Below, in pieces: positions 14,001 through 25,039 of a stretch of DNA of 64,000 nucleotides. The stretch comes from Struthio camelus (lineage: Eukaryota; Chordata; Aves; Struthioniformes; Struthionidae). Below the pieces are notes generated by a model. That model was not told where the DNA came from and did no database searches. It saw only the letters and a program-made list of their open reading frames with translations. Within the stretch, counting starts at the first letter, position 1. Each line of letters opens with the position of its first letter. Both the position numbers and the translations under genes were made by a program. The DNA lies in contig NC_090981.1 of assembly GCF_040807025.1 (NCBI RefSeq), forward strand, positions 43,007,817 to 43,071,816, written 5' to 3'.

Positions 14001-17000
14001 CTGGCTTTGAAAGCTGTGTAAGCTACTCAGTATTGTTCATCGCTATTCTTCATGCTTGTTTTAGCCTGCAGCAGTTTTGAGGTACTCTGATTAAGCCCAC
14101 AGTAAGAGGTTTAAGGCAAGTCACGTATCACGTCTGCTATCCTAACAGCACGTGCATATGCAGCTAACATAGCTAATTTTCATGGCTTGCTGAGCTAGGT
14201 ACTTGATCGTTTATCTAAGGCTTAATGGCAGCATCATTGCAAGTAATTTTTTTGAAAACCATTATTTCTTAAGACAGTGAATAACTTCTGAAAAATTCAC
14301 GCAGTGGCTGAGAAATGAAAGGTTACATTTCAGAAATTCAGGATCTCAAGGAAGAGTAGTGGGTATCTTTGCAAACCTGGACTCATCACATATTCAAATT
14401 CCAGTAGGGTCAATTCGTCACTTTGAAATAGTGCGTTTACTTTTGTGATAGCCTGTATGTGTTCTTTCAATTCTGCTATTAAAAAAAAAAAATACATCTT
14501 GCTTGTTCTTGGTGGATATTAAAGAACTGCTGAATTTAGTGATGCATTAAGGCTTCTTCAGTGTTTACTGAAATCCTCATCTCTTTTCAGCTGCCTTTGG
14601 TGCTGGTAGATGTGTTTTGACTTGCTCTTATAACTGGAGCTTCTTAGGTCCATCAGTTGGAAGTTAAACAGATGCAAAATCTTGCAATTTGCATAAGGTC
14701 TTTTTAATAGCTGCACTGTTTCTTTATCATCTAGTATAAGAAACTAAGACACTGATCCTTTCCTCTTGCCTCCCACTGCAATAGTTTTGACACGTAGATC
14801 TGTACAGATTACTCTTTCATTGCTTGTATTACCTGCCTGATGCTACTAAGAATTGAACTTTATCCTTAAAGACTGATGTCAGGATGCACTGAAGAGCATG
14901 AATCATGCAGAGTTCACAGGCTATTATGTACAGGACTTGTATGAGATTAAAAGTTCAGGTAGAAATACCAGATTTCTGGATAAATATCCAGTCATGTATA
15001 CATGTATCATGTATACATTGCCAACCGTTTAGATTATGATTTATAGATGGATGAAGGCATATGAAGCAATTCTGTACATCATATATTGCAACACAATACT
15101 TTTACATCTGTAAAGTTCCCTGATAGCTCAAAGGGAAACTTTCCCCTTTTGTAAGCCATTATAAGAAATACTCCTACTTTGTCATGATTTATATGTTGAC
15201 TTCTCTTTCCAGAGAAAAAGATGTTGGACATACGCTTCAGATTCCTGAAGTTGGAGTCAGTAAGGTAACTCCTGTTTCTGTCTGCTAGAAGGTAGATCAA
15301 TAGGTAGATGAAGCTTTAGATTTTATGGCTTTAAATGTTTTCAAATCTTATGTTAACTTTTTTTAAAGAACTTTTAGAGTGAGATGTGATTTCATCTACT
15401 TCTGTGAAGTTAGAAAACATACAGCATTTCACTGAATGGGAACTTAATGCAAACAGCAGTGTGACTTCAATGACACCCTTGTTTGAAGGTTGAACAGGTT
15501 CAATTCAAACTCTAGAAAAGCTAAACTTTTTTTAATTGGAATTTAGCCACAGTAAATAATTATACTCTGAATCTTGAATTACTTCGTTAATGAACTTGAA
15601 AATGTATTATTTTGTTGGGGGTACTACTGATGGTATGCTAAAATATTCATGTCAGCTATAGGACTTTATGACAACAAAGTAGTCTAGTCCATGCAGTTGA
15701 GCTTACATCAACATACTTTATCTTATTTTTTTTCAAGGCAACGGTATAAATACGTGATGTAGAGGGAGGTTGAAAATATAACAGAATTCTTTTTAGTGAC
15801 AGATCATAATGGACAAATATTTTTTTTTCTAGTTAAGAGGAGATTAAAAATAAATTATATGCTCTATTTTGCTAAATACTCCAGCCTAGACTGTTAATAT
15901 AACACTCTTAATTGAAGAAAATGTAAATAGACAAAGATGCCTGATCTAAGCAAAAAAGTTGATAAAAACAACTGCATATGCAAGTATCTGAAATATGCTT
16001 TACTGAGTCTTTGGTAGATGATAGTTCTGATTAATCGGGCATGTAGCATATTCATATTAAAGAATTTCCAGGGAAAAAATCTTTCCTGTGTGTTAATTAT
16101 TTGTTCGGAGATGTATTTTAAATTGGGCATATGGAACAGCCAAATTGGCCCAAAGCCAATTGCTGCAACATTATCATTTTTTCTATTGTTTCTTGGTGTA
16201 GATAACAACATTTACCAGTACTTTTATGTGCACCTGAATTGCTTTAAAATACCTTTCATTCAAATAATTCATTGTCTACATTAGTTATTTCACTTTGCAG
16301 ATGAAGATTCAAAGGCAGAAAGTTAAATGACATGTATATCTGTAGAAATATAAAATGTTAGTATCAATTTATTTTCCTCACTGTCCAGAGTAGGTAGGGG
16401 TCAACCATTCTGGCATTTGCTTTACATACAGTTAAAATGAGAAATTAAATAAACAAAGTAACACCCTGCAGATATAGCATCTTTAGAAGAAGTTTGGGTT
16501 CATTAAATTCTCTCTTAAATGATCTAGTCCACCTTTTGACCATTGTAGGCATATTCCCATTGTAAATTTGTGCTATCCAATCTACAAAATACAATTATTT
16601 TGACAATTTTTTTTATTCCTGAACGTAGCAACTGTCCTTGCTCAAAGTTAAGGATGGAACTGGTTTGAAATGAGCACTTTCTCCCCAGGTTGACTGCTAT
16701 TTTTTTTTCTCCGCTATAGCGAAAATAATTTTTGTTCATCGTATTAAAAACTATCACTTTTTTTTAGACTCTTGTGTTTTAGTTGGAGCCTTAATGGGCT
16801 ACAGAAGTTAATATTTTGCTTTGCTTATTGGCCATTTTTGTAGGTAATACGTGTTTGTCAGTAGGTTTATATGTTATAATAAGACAAGTAGTTTGGCATG
16901 GAATGCTATCTTCTCCACTCTTATCTGGGCTTGGGACCAGTAGCTAAACAGAACTACAGAAGTTTTAATTAGATTGTTAGTCTTAATGTCAGAAAGGCAA

Positions 17001-20000
17001 TAAAAGAAACAGCAGTTGATGGACAGGAATTGTTGATGGGTCCTGGGTGTTAAGGTACGTATCTTAGTACATCTCTTTCAGCTATGAAGAGACCCATATG
17101 ACCTGTGAAACTGTAGAATGAGATCAGATTTAAAAAAAAAAATAATTGCAGTTCTTTATGCATCTCTTGAGTGTATGCTCTAAGGACAGGAAAAAATTAG
17201 AATGCTGTTAAAATCCTTTATTTCCTTCTGTTGCAATCCTTTAGATAAAACACAGTTACCATACTGAAAATGTGTACTTTTTTGCTATTGAATCCCTTTT
17301 AATAAAATCAGCTTATAGTCTCAATAGTTATTAATAAAATACTTCAGCTCATGTTGTTGCAGCCCATTCCTTTGCGTCTCAAATGGCTGAGGTCATAAAG
17401 CATGGTGTACTGCGTCTATTAACGTAGAGTACCAGAGCCACTCTGTTAAAAGGTCCCTAAAATACCTTCTGAAAGCTTACTTTAAAATAGCATGTAAACT
17501 GTGAAACATTTACTTTAATGTAAACATTTCACTTCAGTTCTTCTGTTTATCAGTTCCATGCAGAAGTGTATTTTGACCACGATTTGCAAAATTATGTTCT
17601 TGTGGATCAAGGGAGTCAGAATGGAACAGTAGTTAATGGAAATCAGATTCTCCAGGTGAGTATTTTAAGTTGTTATAATGCTTATGTATGTTAAAGGCGA
17701 CTGTAGTCATGATTGCTTTAAATACGTTATGATAAATCACTAACAATCGGTTTCTTTCATACCTGAATCACTTCTTCAGTTTGCTTCTGGTTTTAGGACC
17801 AATTGTAATACTTCATGTTTATTTTATATTAGAAATTAGGAAAAATCCATTCCAGTTACAGTAGCTAGACTGAAATGCCCATTCTAAGTATTTGCCTGGA
17901 TTCATGAGGCTGAACTGAATCATTAAACTATGAGCAGTATTCATGTTTTTGCCCTTTGTTAGTAACTGATGAACATGGCTGCCAAAACTTTCTTTTGCTG
18001 TAGCCCAAAACAAAATGTGATCCCTACATCTTGGAGCATGGAGATGAAGTGAAGATTGGTGAAACTGTACTTTCTTTTCATATACATCCTGGCAGTGATA
18101 CTTGTGATGGTTGTGAACCAGGACAAGTCAGAGCACATCTTCGTCTGGACAGGAAAAAGGAATCTTCTGGTTAGTCATGTTATCACTAGATTTTACTTGA
18201 TGATAGTTCTTTACTTTATAAACATAATAATTACTTCAGATGGTTTTAGTCTTGCAATTTTCTTTTCAACTGGGAATAGGTCTACAATGCATGACGATGT
18301 ATTTTCTTTTGGTATGCGTGTCTACATGTAATAATGTTAGAACAAAATTTGTCTGTCTTAATGTTTCAAAATATTGTTGCGCTATTGTTTAATTAAATTC
18401 AGTCCTGTGTTTTTCCTTTTAGTTTGCCCAGCACTTAGCAAAGAAGAGAGAGAGTTAGTCAGAAGAAAAGCATTAAAACAAATACGGGTAAAATATGGTT
18501 TACAGGTGAGTTTACAGTGAATGTTGATTAATTGTTTGAAGTCTGCAGCCGCTCTCTGATTCCTATTTTAAGCCATGGACTTCAGTGAATTAGCAAAGTT
18601 TTCAAAAACCTCGAGCCTGGTGGTTTAATGTGTGCTTGTCTCTTGCATACTAACTAAACTAGTCCTTATTTAAAAATGCCTAAAGAGAGAGGATGCTAAC
18701 AGGACATCGAAGGCCTGTTTAAAATTTTAGGAAAAATCTGTTTCAATGTATACAAGATTCTCATCCTTTTTAGGTTAATGTTTCTTTGGACATTGTATTT
18801 TGTATTTTTCTTTCTGCAATTAAAATGTAGCACTGCAATTTAGTGCAAAATTTATTTGGAAAGGGGAAAAATGATGGAAGGAAGAGGGTTTTTTGTTTGT
18901 TCGGAGGGGCTTTTTTAGTTTTTATTTTTTTGCCATAAACAAATGCCAACATGAATGTACAGGCAATACAGCGTGTAAGTATGCCCGTTACTTGTGTTTT
19001 AGAGATGATTTTAACTGTGATGTTGCATCTAGCAGCTGTAACAATTATTCATGGAAAAAATGCCATTGTTTTTCTAAAATTCTTCAGCTGCTGAAATAAC
19101 ATTGATACAAAATGCATGCAAGTGCTTTTAGTTCTGTCACCTATTTTGAAGAAATAGGTGTTGAGAGACAGGCTATATGCTTTAAAAAGGTGGAATTTTG
19201 AGTGGCTTGTCAATGTGGTTTTGTGCTTAATATGGGGAGATTGATTCTTCATAACAAGAAAAGATTCAAGAGAATCTATTTATAGTCTCTGTGAAATTGA
19301 TGAATCTGGCAATATTACATTATTACTTGATGGTGGCAATAACAAACTGCTGAATGAGATCTCCATAGTATTTTGTAGCAAGATTTAGAATTAATAAAAT
19401 AGGATGAAGCCGCTTCTCTTACGGGGGGGAAGGAATCAAGTTATCCAAAAAAGAGAGCTTAAAGTCAGCCGTCTTTGCCCTGATGGAATTTCTCCTATTC
19501 ATAAAGAACACAGAGTATGAAGACAACAAAGCAGTAAAGAATCCAAAGTACAAAGACAGAGCAGGAAAACGCAGAGAGACCATTGGAAGTGAAGGAACTT
19601 TCCAGAGAGATGATACTCCAGCTTCTGTCCATATGTAAGTTTGGAAAAATCTTCTGTGCCCTTCAATGCTGAATCTTTAAAAACGGTGTACAGTAAGTAT
19701 TATTGGATAGTTTGTTACCTTATGAATTATATGAGCCTAATGAGTTAGTAGAGCTGGAAAATAGTAAGTTGTTGTTCTTACTTTCCAATTCAGATACTAT
19801 TGTTAACTCCTCACATTCCATACAGAACTTTTAACTCGATGTTATGGGTGCTTAAGATGACTTTCTTATCAACCCAAAAAAATCAAGGAACTCACCAGAT
19901 GCACTGTTGACATCCGAAACAACCTGTTTCTACTTCTCCATCTAGTCCCAGTAACACTACACATGCAAACTGTTCACCTGAATAGCTTTTCATTTTCAAT

Positions 20001-21421
20001 ATCCAGCTTATCATAAGACTTGAATTTACGTACCTTTTATTTGAAACGTACCTTGATTTTCCCATTTAATTATTCCTTTGCATCTGTACTTTTTTTAAGG
20101 AACATGGACTTGCAGGTGCATGTAAGTTAGTAAGAGAAAGTTTGGGGCAATGAACTATGAGGATTAGGATGATTTGGTGGTGAAGTACTTGCTGCCTTTT
20201 CCCTAGTTTTAAGGAGGTATTAACTCTTGCTTATCAGTTGCCTTAAACTTTCTTTAAAGTGAAATCAGCAACAGCAACAAAGGACATAAAATGTTGGAGA
20301 AGATGGGATGGAAGAAAGGAGAAGGCCTGGGCAAGGATGGCGGTGGTATGAAGGATCCGGTAGGTCTATCTGGTTTTTGCTTGGAACGCAAAGAAACTGA
20401 AATGCACTTGCAGCACAGGATGTCTGATTGTAAGCCATGATTCACCTAAAACACTTCAAAATCATCCCGTAGTAAGGATTAATCTCGATAGGACTAATCT
20501 CAAATCATTCTTAACTTTAATCAAATTTCGTGAAAATTTTCAATGATTGCATCGCTCCTATGGAAAATGCAGTAATGTTTGCTTAGCTTCATAACAAACA
20601 ACAAGGGAAGACGGACAGCTTCCAGCCACGTGAATAATCTCATATTTGAATACAAAGTCTAGAGGAAGACCGAAATCGCTTGAAGTGATGTGAGCCCATT
20701 TTAATGTGGGCTCATAGTAAAACCCTTCACTTTCGGAGAAGGATGTAGCACAAAAGTCAAACTAGATGACAAGCCATGAGAGAGAGAAGCTGGCTGTAAG
20801 TTACTTCTTGTAGCATCCACGTTCTAGGCTGCTGTGGCAGTCGTCTTAGCCCCTTTTTTATCACAAGAGCCATGTGTTGTTTTTTGGCAGTAGCACTGCT
20901 CAGAGCCACACCTTACTTTGTGTTGGCAAACTGTGCCCTTCACAGGGCTTATGTGCTATTTACTGCACTCAATCAGTGAGGAGTACTTCACAGATAAGTG
21001 GTAGATACCATCTTTAAAATTGCAACCTGAAGTGGTGAATGATGTTAAGTGATTCGACAGATTTTAATAGTACTTTAGATGTCAGTCTATGACCTGGGTT
21101 TATTATTGTTAGAGCCTTAAACAGAAGGGCTTGGAAAGGGGGATTAGTACTATAAAACATGATTTAAAGTATTTTAAACACCTAACTTATAGTTACAGCC
21201 GTTTTTAATGTATTTGACAGATCCACCTTCAGTTACATAAGATGCATGCAGGTTTGGGTACAAGTAGACCAGCCTCAATCGAAGATGTTCAGATCATCCA
21301 GAGCAAGAATAAAAAGAACTGGGATAAAGCAAGAGAAAGGTTTGCTGAAAACTTCCAAGAGGCTAAAACACAAAAGGATACACCTAAGGTTATGCCTTGG
21401 GTTAGAGGGACTGTAGAATAA
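225..21421 (+). CDS. AGGF1: AGGF1, angiogenic factor with G-patch and FHA domains 1 (3' eleven coding exons; 5' part outside window)
   Basis: Eleven exons join in phase: 225-371, 1747-1935, 11809-12163, 13814-13925, 15213-15264, 17554-17655, 18004-18169, 18423-18505, 19507-19634, 20260-20359 and 21221-21421, giving 544 residues plus TAA. Every junction has AG acceptor and GT donor. Order of domains in this fragment: paired OCRE-like tyrosine repeats ([16 protein letters not shown], then [14 protein letters not shown]; residues about 30-66), a lysine-rich patch (about 95-105), an acidic linker with [12 protein letters not shown] (about 195-210), an FHA domain (about 245-345) with GRE, SKFHAE and GSQNGT motifs, and a G-patch (about 450-495) with [16 protein letters not shown]. 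The family is a nuclear and secreted protein linked to angiogenic signalling and to RNA processing through its OCRE and G-patch modules (established knowledge). Match to human AGGF1 is from memory but extends through the whole fragment, so the call is firm. About 180 N-terminal residues, including the coiled coil, lie upstream. Confidence 0.97.
372..1746 (+). other. AGGF1: AGGF1 intron
   Basis: 1.4 kb AT-rich intron. It holds an imperfect TATG/TATA microsatellite at about 966-1039 and otherwise nothing recognisable. The short open frames here are not conserved-looking. Confidence 0.85.
966..1039. repeat. Imperfect TATG/TATA microsatellite
   Basis: Alternating purine-pyrimidine run with GTATATATGAGTATACATATG-type units. 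AT-rich and able to form small hairpins because of the internal GTATAC and CATATG palindromes. Confidence 0.8.
1747..1935 (+). CDS. AGGF1: AGGF1 exon: second OCRE repeat and lysine patch
   Basis: 189 bases, 63 codons, phase 0 at both ends. It begins [20 protein letters not shown] and contains the basic run [13 protein letters not shown], a plausible nuclear localisation signal (inference). Acceptor TTCTTCTAAAG|GAA, donor AAG|GTAACT. Confidence 0.97.
5042..5075. repeat. (TA)n microsatellite
   Basis: About a dozen uninterrupted TA units followed by TTTATATG. Likely length-polymorphic. Confidence 0.9.
6070..6165 (+). repeat. 34-base tandem repeat, about three copies
   Basis: The unit begins GGGACCTTAGAAATATACAG. 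Copies are at 6070-6103 and 6104-6137 (identical), with a third from 6138 that has one extra T and diverges at its end. Local tandem duplication within the intron. Confidence 0.9.
6469..6538 (+). other. Possible cryptic or poison exon in AGGF1 intron
   Basis: A 70-base segment bounded by a reasonable acceptor (CATCCCATCTTTAG) and a donor (GAAG|GTAGAG). It is open in the frame that follows the upstream exon (begins [12 protein letters not shown]) but its length is not a multiple of three. Inclusion would shift the next exon into an early stop, so it would reduce AGGF1 output rather than extend the protein. Human AGGF1 has no corresponding peptide. Chance splice-like sites are common, so confidence is low. 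Confidence 0.2.
7747..8462 (-). mobile_element. CR1 LINE fragment 1 (3' end, 5' truncated)
   Basis: Reverse-oriented CR1. The left edge is the CR1 3' end (TCACAGAATCATAAAATAATATAGG, the complement of the usual ATTCTGTGA tail). On the minus strand it encodes the decayed C-terminal part of the CR1 reverse transcriptase ORF, including [20 protein letters not shown] and [20 protein letters not shown]. Several frameshifts and stops show it is old. The right edge is approximate, where similarity to CR1 fades near 8462. It lies in an AGGF1 intron, antisense to the gene. Confidence 0.93.
11809..12163 (+). CDS. AGGF1: AGGF1 exon: acidic Ser/Glu-rich linker
   Basis: 355 bases, starts in phase 0 and ends in phase 1. 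It encodes the low-complexity linker between OCRE and FHA, rich in Glu, Asp and Ser, with the conserved core [15 protein letters not shown]. Many S/T-D/E-x-E sites suggest casein kinase 2 targets (inference). The acceptor is CTTCTCCAG|GAT and the donor GAAG|GTGAAT. Confidence 0.96.
12164..13813 (+). other. AGGF1: AGGF1 intron with early in-frame stop and AATAAA
   Basis: Reading through the donor, the frame stays open for 22 codons until TAA at 12229-12231, which lies inside an AATAAA hexamer at 12227-12232. The rest of the intron shows nothing further. The acceptor is at 13811-13813 after a TTATTTATTTATTGTTACTG tract. Confidence 0.8.
13814..13925 (+). CDS. AGGF1: AGGF1 exon: start of FHA domain
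   Basis: 112 bases, joins in phase 1 and leaves in phase 2. It encodes [20 protein letters not shown] and the first FHA strands up to PATIGR, whose Arg is a phosphopeptide-contact position in FHA domains. Confidence 0.96.
13926..15212 (+). other. AGGF1: AGGF1 intron
   Basis: Contains a TG/TA microsatellite just after the donor (13930-13969). Nothing else recognisable. Confidence 0.85.
13930..13969. repeat. (TA)n(TG)n(TA)n microsatellite
   Basis: ATATATAT, then a GTGTGTGT run, then further TATATA units, starting 5 bases past the exon's donor. Length change here could affect that splice site. Confidence 0.85.
15213..15264 (+). CDS. AGGF1: AGGF1 small FHA exon
   Basis: 52 bases encoding [18 protein letters not shown] with the split Arg codon. 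Contains the conserved Ser of the FHA S-x-x-H motif; the His lies in the next exon. Acceptor TTCTCTTTCCAG, donor AAG|GTAACT. Confidence 0.95.
15265..17553 (+). other. AGGF1: AGGF1 intron
   Basis: 2.3 kb AT-rich intron. No repeat family, RNA gene or conserved-looking frame was recognised. Confidence 0.8.
17554..17655 (+). CDS. AGGF1: AGGF1 FHA core exon
   Basis: 102 bases, 34 codons, phase 0 at both ends. Encodes [20 protein letters not shown] followed by SQNGTVVNG, the FHA signature with the phosphothreonine-reading His and Asn positions intact. Confidence 0.97.
17656..18003 (+). other. AGGF1: AGGF1 intron
   Basis: Short 348-base intron with donor GTGAGT and acceptor TTCTTTTGCTGTAG. Nothing else seen. 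Confidence 0.85.
18004..18169 (+). CDS. AGGF1: AGGF1 exon: end of FHA domain
   Basis: 166 bases, phase 0 to 1. Encodes [20 protein letters not shown] and the conserved cysteine pair in [15 protein letters not shown]. Donor TCTG|GTTAGT is weaker than the neighbours but the join is in phase. Confidence 0.96.
18170..18422 (+). other. AGGF1: AGGF1 intron
   Basis: 253-base intron ending in a TTTTTCCTTTTAG acceptor. Nothing else seen. Confidence 0.85.
18423..18505 (+). CDS. AGGF1: AGGF1 exon: basic helical linker
   Basis: 83 bases, phase 1 to 0. Encodes [20 protein letters not shown] and RVKYGLQ, the charged helix between the FHA and G-patch modules. Confidence 0.95.
18506..19506 (+). other. AGGF1: AGGF1 intron
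   Basis: 1.0 kb AT-rich intron with no recognisable element. The acceptor is TTTCTCCTATTCATAAAG. Confidence 0.85.
19507..19634 (+). CDS. AGGF1: AGGF1 exon: linker before G-patch
   Basis: 128 bases, phase 0 to 2. Encodes [20 protein letters not shown] and the conserved [16 protein letters not shown]. The next exon's first T completes an Ile codon where human has Ser. Confidence 0.95.
19635..20259 (+). other. AGGF1: AGGF1 intron
   Basis: 625-base intron, donor GTAAGT, acceptor CTTTCTTTAAAG. Nothing else seen. Confidence 0.85.
20260..20359 (+). CDS. AGGF1: AGGF1 exon: G-patch core
   Basis: 100 bases, phase 2 to 0. Encodes [20 protein letters not shown], the glycine-rich core of the G-patch, a motif that activates DEAH-box RNA helicases in other proteins (established knowledge). 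All core glycines are present. Confidence 0.97.
20360..21220 (+). other. AGGF1: AGGF1 last intron
   Basis: 861 bases. Contains a short inverted repeat TGAGCCCA/TGGGCTCA at 20691-20714. Otherwise featureless. Confidence 0.85.
21221..21421 (+). CDS. AGGF1: AGGF1 terminal coding exon
   Basis: 201 bases ending in TAA at 21419-21421. It encodes the end of the G-patch ([10 protein letters not shown]) and the conserved C-terminal stretch [16 protein letters not shown] and MPWVRGTVE. Acceptor GTATTTGACAG. Confidence 0.97.
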   Translation: MHLQLHKMHAGLGTSRPASIEDVQIIQSKNKKNWDKARERFAENFQEAKTQKDTPKVMPWVRGTVE

Positions 21422-22380
21422 AATTGACTGGTCCCACAGCAGGGTAGTTCCTGTGTGTAAATAGTTGGGAGAGAATTTATTTTTATTCTTTTTTTTTTTC
21501 TTTTGCTAAAGCAGAAGTTTGGTGATATGTAACATACCGTTGTGAAAAACCTCTTCAAGATTAACTCTATGTTCATTGGTTTTCTGTAATCTCCACGCTT
21601 TTATAAAATCACATTTTTAATAAGAAATGACTGAAACGTAGAGGGATGTTCAAATATAAGTACTTGAAAGTGATTCTATCATGAGCAGGAACTTTCTTCA
21701 ATTGTGTTAACACAATACTTCATGGAAAGTAGAACAAAATATGTTACATTTAAACTTAAAAATAATACCCTTAACGTTGGAGCAGTGGCTTAAAAGCAGT
21801 CTGAAGCAAAAAAACAAAACAAAAAAAAACCTCACCCAAAGCTGACTTACAGAACAGCACAAGAGCTTCATATTGCCTTTTTCTCTCCTCTCTTCTGTGT
21901 ATGCAGTGCTCAACAAGAGCACACCACTGTTCAGTTCATGCAGTTCAGTAACAGTCAAATGCCACAGCTTCCCTTCAGAGAAAGCAGATTTGGTATTTCT
22001 AATGATTCATCACTAGTGTTTATAGTAGTAAATACTGTACTCCATGAAGTAAATTACCAACATTAGTGAAGAAAAAAAATGTTCACAGGACAGCTTGTAG
22101 CAAAATTTCTTCTGTGAAGAACCTGCTTGAGACTTGTTTACTAAATCTGTATCATGCCTTTAAAAGAGGAGGTATGTTTAGAGAACTGCTGTCTGTGTGC
22201 ATTACTTAGTAATTTCTCGTTCTGATGCATCCATTGCTGGCAATGGGGTTTATGCCAGGAAAAAAAAAAAAGCAACCAACCAGATTTTCAATGGGAAAGG
22301 ATTGCCAAACTGAAGCTAAAGCTTGGTATTTATTGAATGTGCCTAAACAGAATAAATTATTGTCAATTTAAGCAGTGTGC
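21422..22380 (+). other. AGGF1: AGGF1 3' untranslated region
   Basis: AT-rich sequence from the stop codon to the first well-placed AATAAA (22351-22356), which is followed by a GT/T-rich stretch (CAGTGTGCTTCTTG). The exact cleavage site is inferred. An AATAAA also overlaps the stop codon at 21417-21422 but is unlikely to be the main site. Confidence 0.7.
22351..22356 (+). terminator. Likely AGGF1 polyadenylation signal
   Basis: Canonical AATAAA, about 0.93 kb after the stop, with downstream GT-rich sequence at about 22374-22390. A minus-strand AATAAA lies only 17 bases upstream at 22329-22334. Confidence 0.6.
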
Positions 22381-25039
22381 TTCTTGATACTATCTTGTGC
22401 ATATGCTGGATATGAGTGTTCTTGTAAAATAAGAAAACTTAATCCAGTTTGAGTCAAGTTACAATTCTGATCCTTGTCACAGTAAGGTAAACAGTCTCAC
22501 CATCCTACTGTATCATGCAGGCAACTGTCGACCAGTTTTCAGTAAAACTGGGACAGGTTGCTAGGTGTTTATCTTAATATCTTCAGACTCATGTACTGTA
22601 ACGAGAAATATTCAAGCTATGCTATTTAAATCATGAGAGCACACTTTTTTTTTTAAACAACCTGAAGTGCACCTTACTTCAGCAGAGTACAATTGGAGGT
22701 GTGGCTGCGAGTGGTCTGAACGCCTGCAGCAGTATTGGTTAATTGCATTAAAATCAGTTTGCCCTTTGCCTTTGTAAGTAGTTATCTTTTATCATTAGTA
22801 GCTATGAACTGCTGGCTTATTTTGCCATTGCACTCCTTTATATTGAAAACTTCAAATTTTTCAAAGGCTGTGTGTTTCTAGCTGAGAGTAAATATATTCT
22901 TTATGAAGCAGTTCTATAGTATATTTAGTTCCTTAGGTATATAAAAAGGCTCTTCTATTTGGGGGGAAAAAGTACAAGTTAAAGGAATGGTTTTACTCTT
23001 AAAAATTCTTAGAAAGTGTGTTCATTAATGTTCAGTAGACCTCTATGATCTTGATGCTAAATCAAAGTATAAATTTTATTTTGAAGTGACAGACATCCTG
23101 TACATACGGTAGTAACATTAGTTTTTCCTTCCCTCAGTTATTAGTTACAGCTTTTTTTTTTTAAGTCAATCACTAGTTTACTAGAGCCAAACAAAGGAGA
23201 AACTTGAAAGGTTTAACTGAATTTAACTGAGTTTGCATTTCATAAAGCTTTTGAAGTAAGACAACATTCCCTTTTTTTGAGAAGCCTGATCTCTAAGAAG
23301 GTTATGCAGCCAAGCACTGAGTGCCTGTTTTCAGTACAGTAACTTCCTCTTTCTGCAAATAGATCCCATACAAAGGGCTGAAGCTTAGACTCAGTTTAGC
23401 GTTGGCATGACAAATCCCAGTATGTCTTGACGCAGCCTGGTAAAGTGAAAAAAGCAACACCATTAATAGACACCATTGTTATCAAAACAAGTAGAAATAA
23501 GGTCTGACTAATCATCCTTACCAAGCAGTTGTATCCCTTTATTGAGCAGGAGACCTTTTTGTGAGCTAAGCAGGGCTTTTGGCTCCCTACCTTAGTGACC
23601 TCTGAAGTGGTAAGTTTAAGTACCAATGAGTTAAGGGAAAGCCATCAATATTGTGTAAGCCTTATGTGCAAATGCAGTACTGTTTTTCCCTCAAGTCAAG
23701 AGGAGAACATGAGCTGCCATTGCACTATTATAATTTTGGAGGCTATAACCAGTAAGATACAGCATGAAGTATAGCTGTCTTACCTTCTCAGTCCTCCAGC
23801 CATCCTGTTGTCATCTTTTCAAATTCACACTACTCAATATTCATCACTTACAGACAAAATTGCTTATCTATACAGCCAGAGTAAAAAGTTTTAGTAGTTT
23901 ACTGTGTATATATTCACTAGCACTATTACTTTATACATAGGGAGAATCTTAAAGTTGTTGAGAATAACATGACATTAGTTTATACAAACAATTTTCTGTA
24001 CTCCTAAAAGTGAATTTTGCAAAGCATCAACTTAACACATTTCTGAAATTTGAAACAAAAACTAAGAGCAAGAGGTATGTTCATACCTTCAGTGCTGAAA
24101 GCCCAAGTGGGCAAGCAAAACCAAACAGTACGTTCATCGTTCTCTGAAAGCCACTGGCCTAAACACCCACTATTGCACCGATGGCTCTAAACTATTGTAG
24201 AGATACAAAATATTTTTCCAAAACATACCATAGTTGAAACTGGAGTTCCTGTTCCAGCAAGAAGAAATGCTTTGCTGCAGCAACTGGTTGTATTAAATGT
24301 ACCCAATCCAGGCTTTCAGGCAGCAGGTAACAAAACCATGGCAGCAGGAAGAGATGTCAAAAATAGCATCCTGTTATGAACAAGTTGCATTTAAGATCAC
24401 ATGTGCGTATCAACAATTTTCTGTTTTACATGGATTTTCTATTAGTTGGCATCTTTGTGACAAAGATTGTGTGTTTCTTTCTCATCCCGTTAAAATCGTA
24501 ACTTCTTTGGATGGTCTACGTGTAATCGGAGGGATATGGTGAGCAGAGCAAATGTGTCTGAATTGTTCAGAGTCTGACAAAGCAACTACGTGGACACCCA
24601 AACAACAGTCCTGGTTTATAACAGTCCTATGGAAAGGGGGAGTTACGCTGTCTATGGAACATCAGTTTCTAATGCTGCATTGCTTTCACCCTCTCTGCCC
24701 CTCCCCTTTCTTCTTTCATATATTTACCTAGGTGCGTGCACACTTTTTTCATACATCGCACCTTACTTTAATCTGACAATCCCTCTGTTCCTAAACATAC
24801 CTGCGTTCCTGCTTATGTGGCACAACTAGCACTGATCTTGACGCAGCCTTACAGCAGGTGTTGGGGGCAGGCGCAGCAGGGTTGTTCCAGCCCGGCAGGT
24901 AGGGCATGCCCTCTCGCTGCCGCTGCTGCCGCTGCTGCTCCAGCGTGGTAGTTAAGGCAGGAAAAAGAACTGGGGAAGTTACACAAACAGTAAGTAGGAG
25001 AAGCACAAGGCTGGCACGGTTAAAAGATGCCTGAGAGCA
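22381..25039. other. Intergenic DNA downstream of AGGF1
   Basis: 2.7 kb without a recognised coding gene on either strand. It contains a set of minus-strand exon-like segments, listed as a candidate transcript. No repeat family was identified. Confidence 0.7.

Noticed and set aside
23424-24850. 14-base match TCTTGACGCAGCCT at 23426-23439 and 24837-24850
   Set aside because: It looked like a duplicated exon start, but the flanks differ and several such matches are expected by chance in 64 kb.
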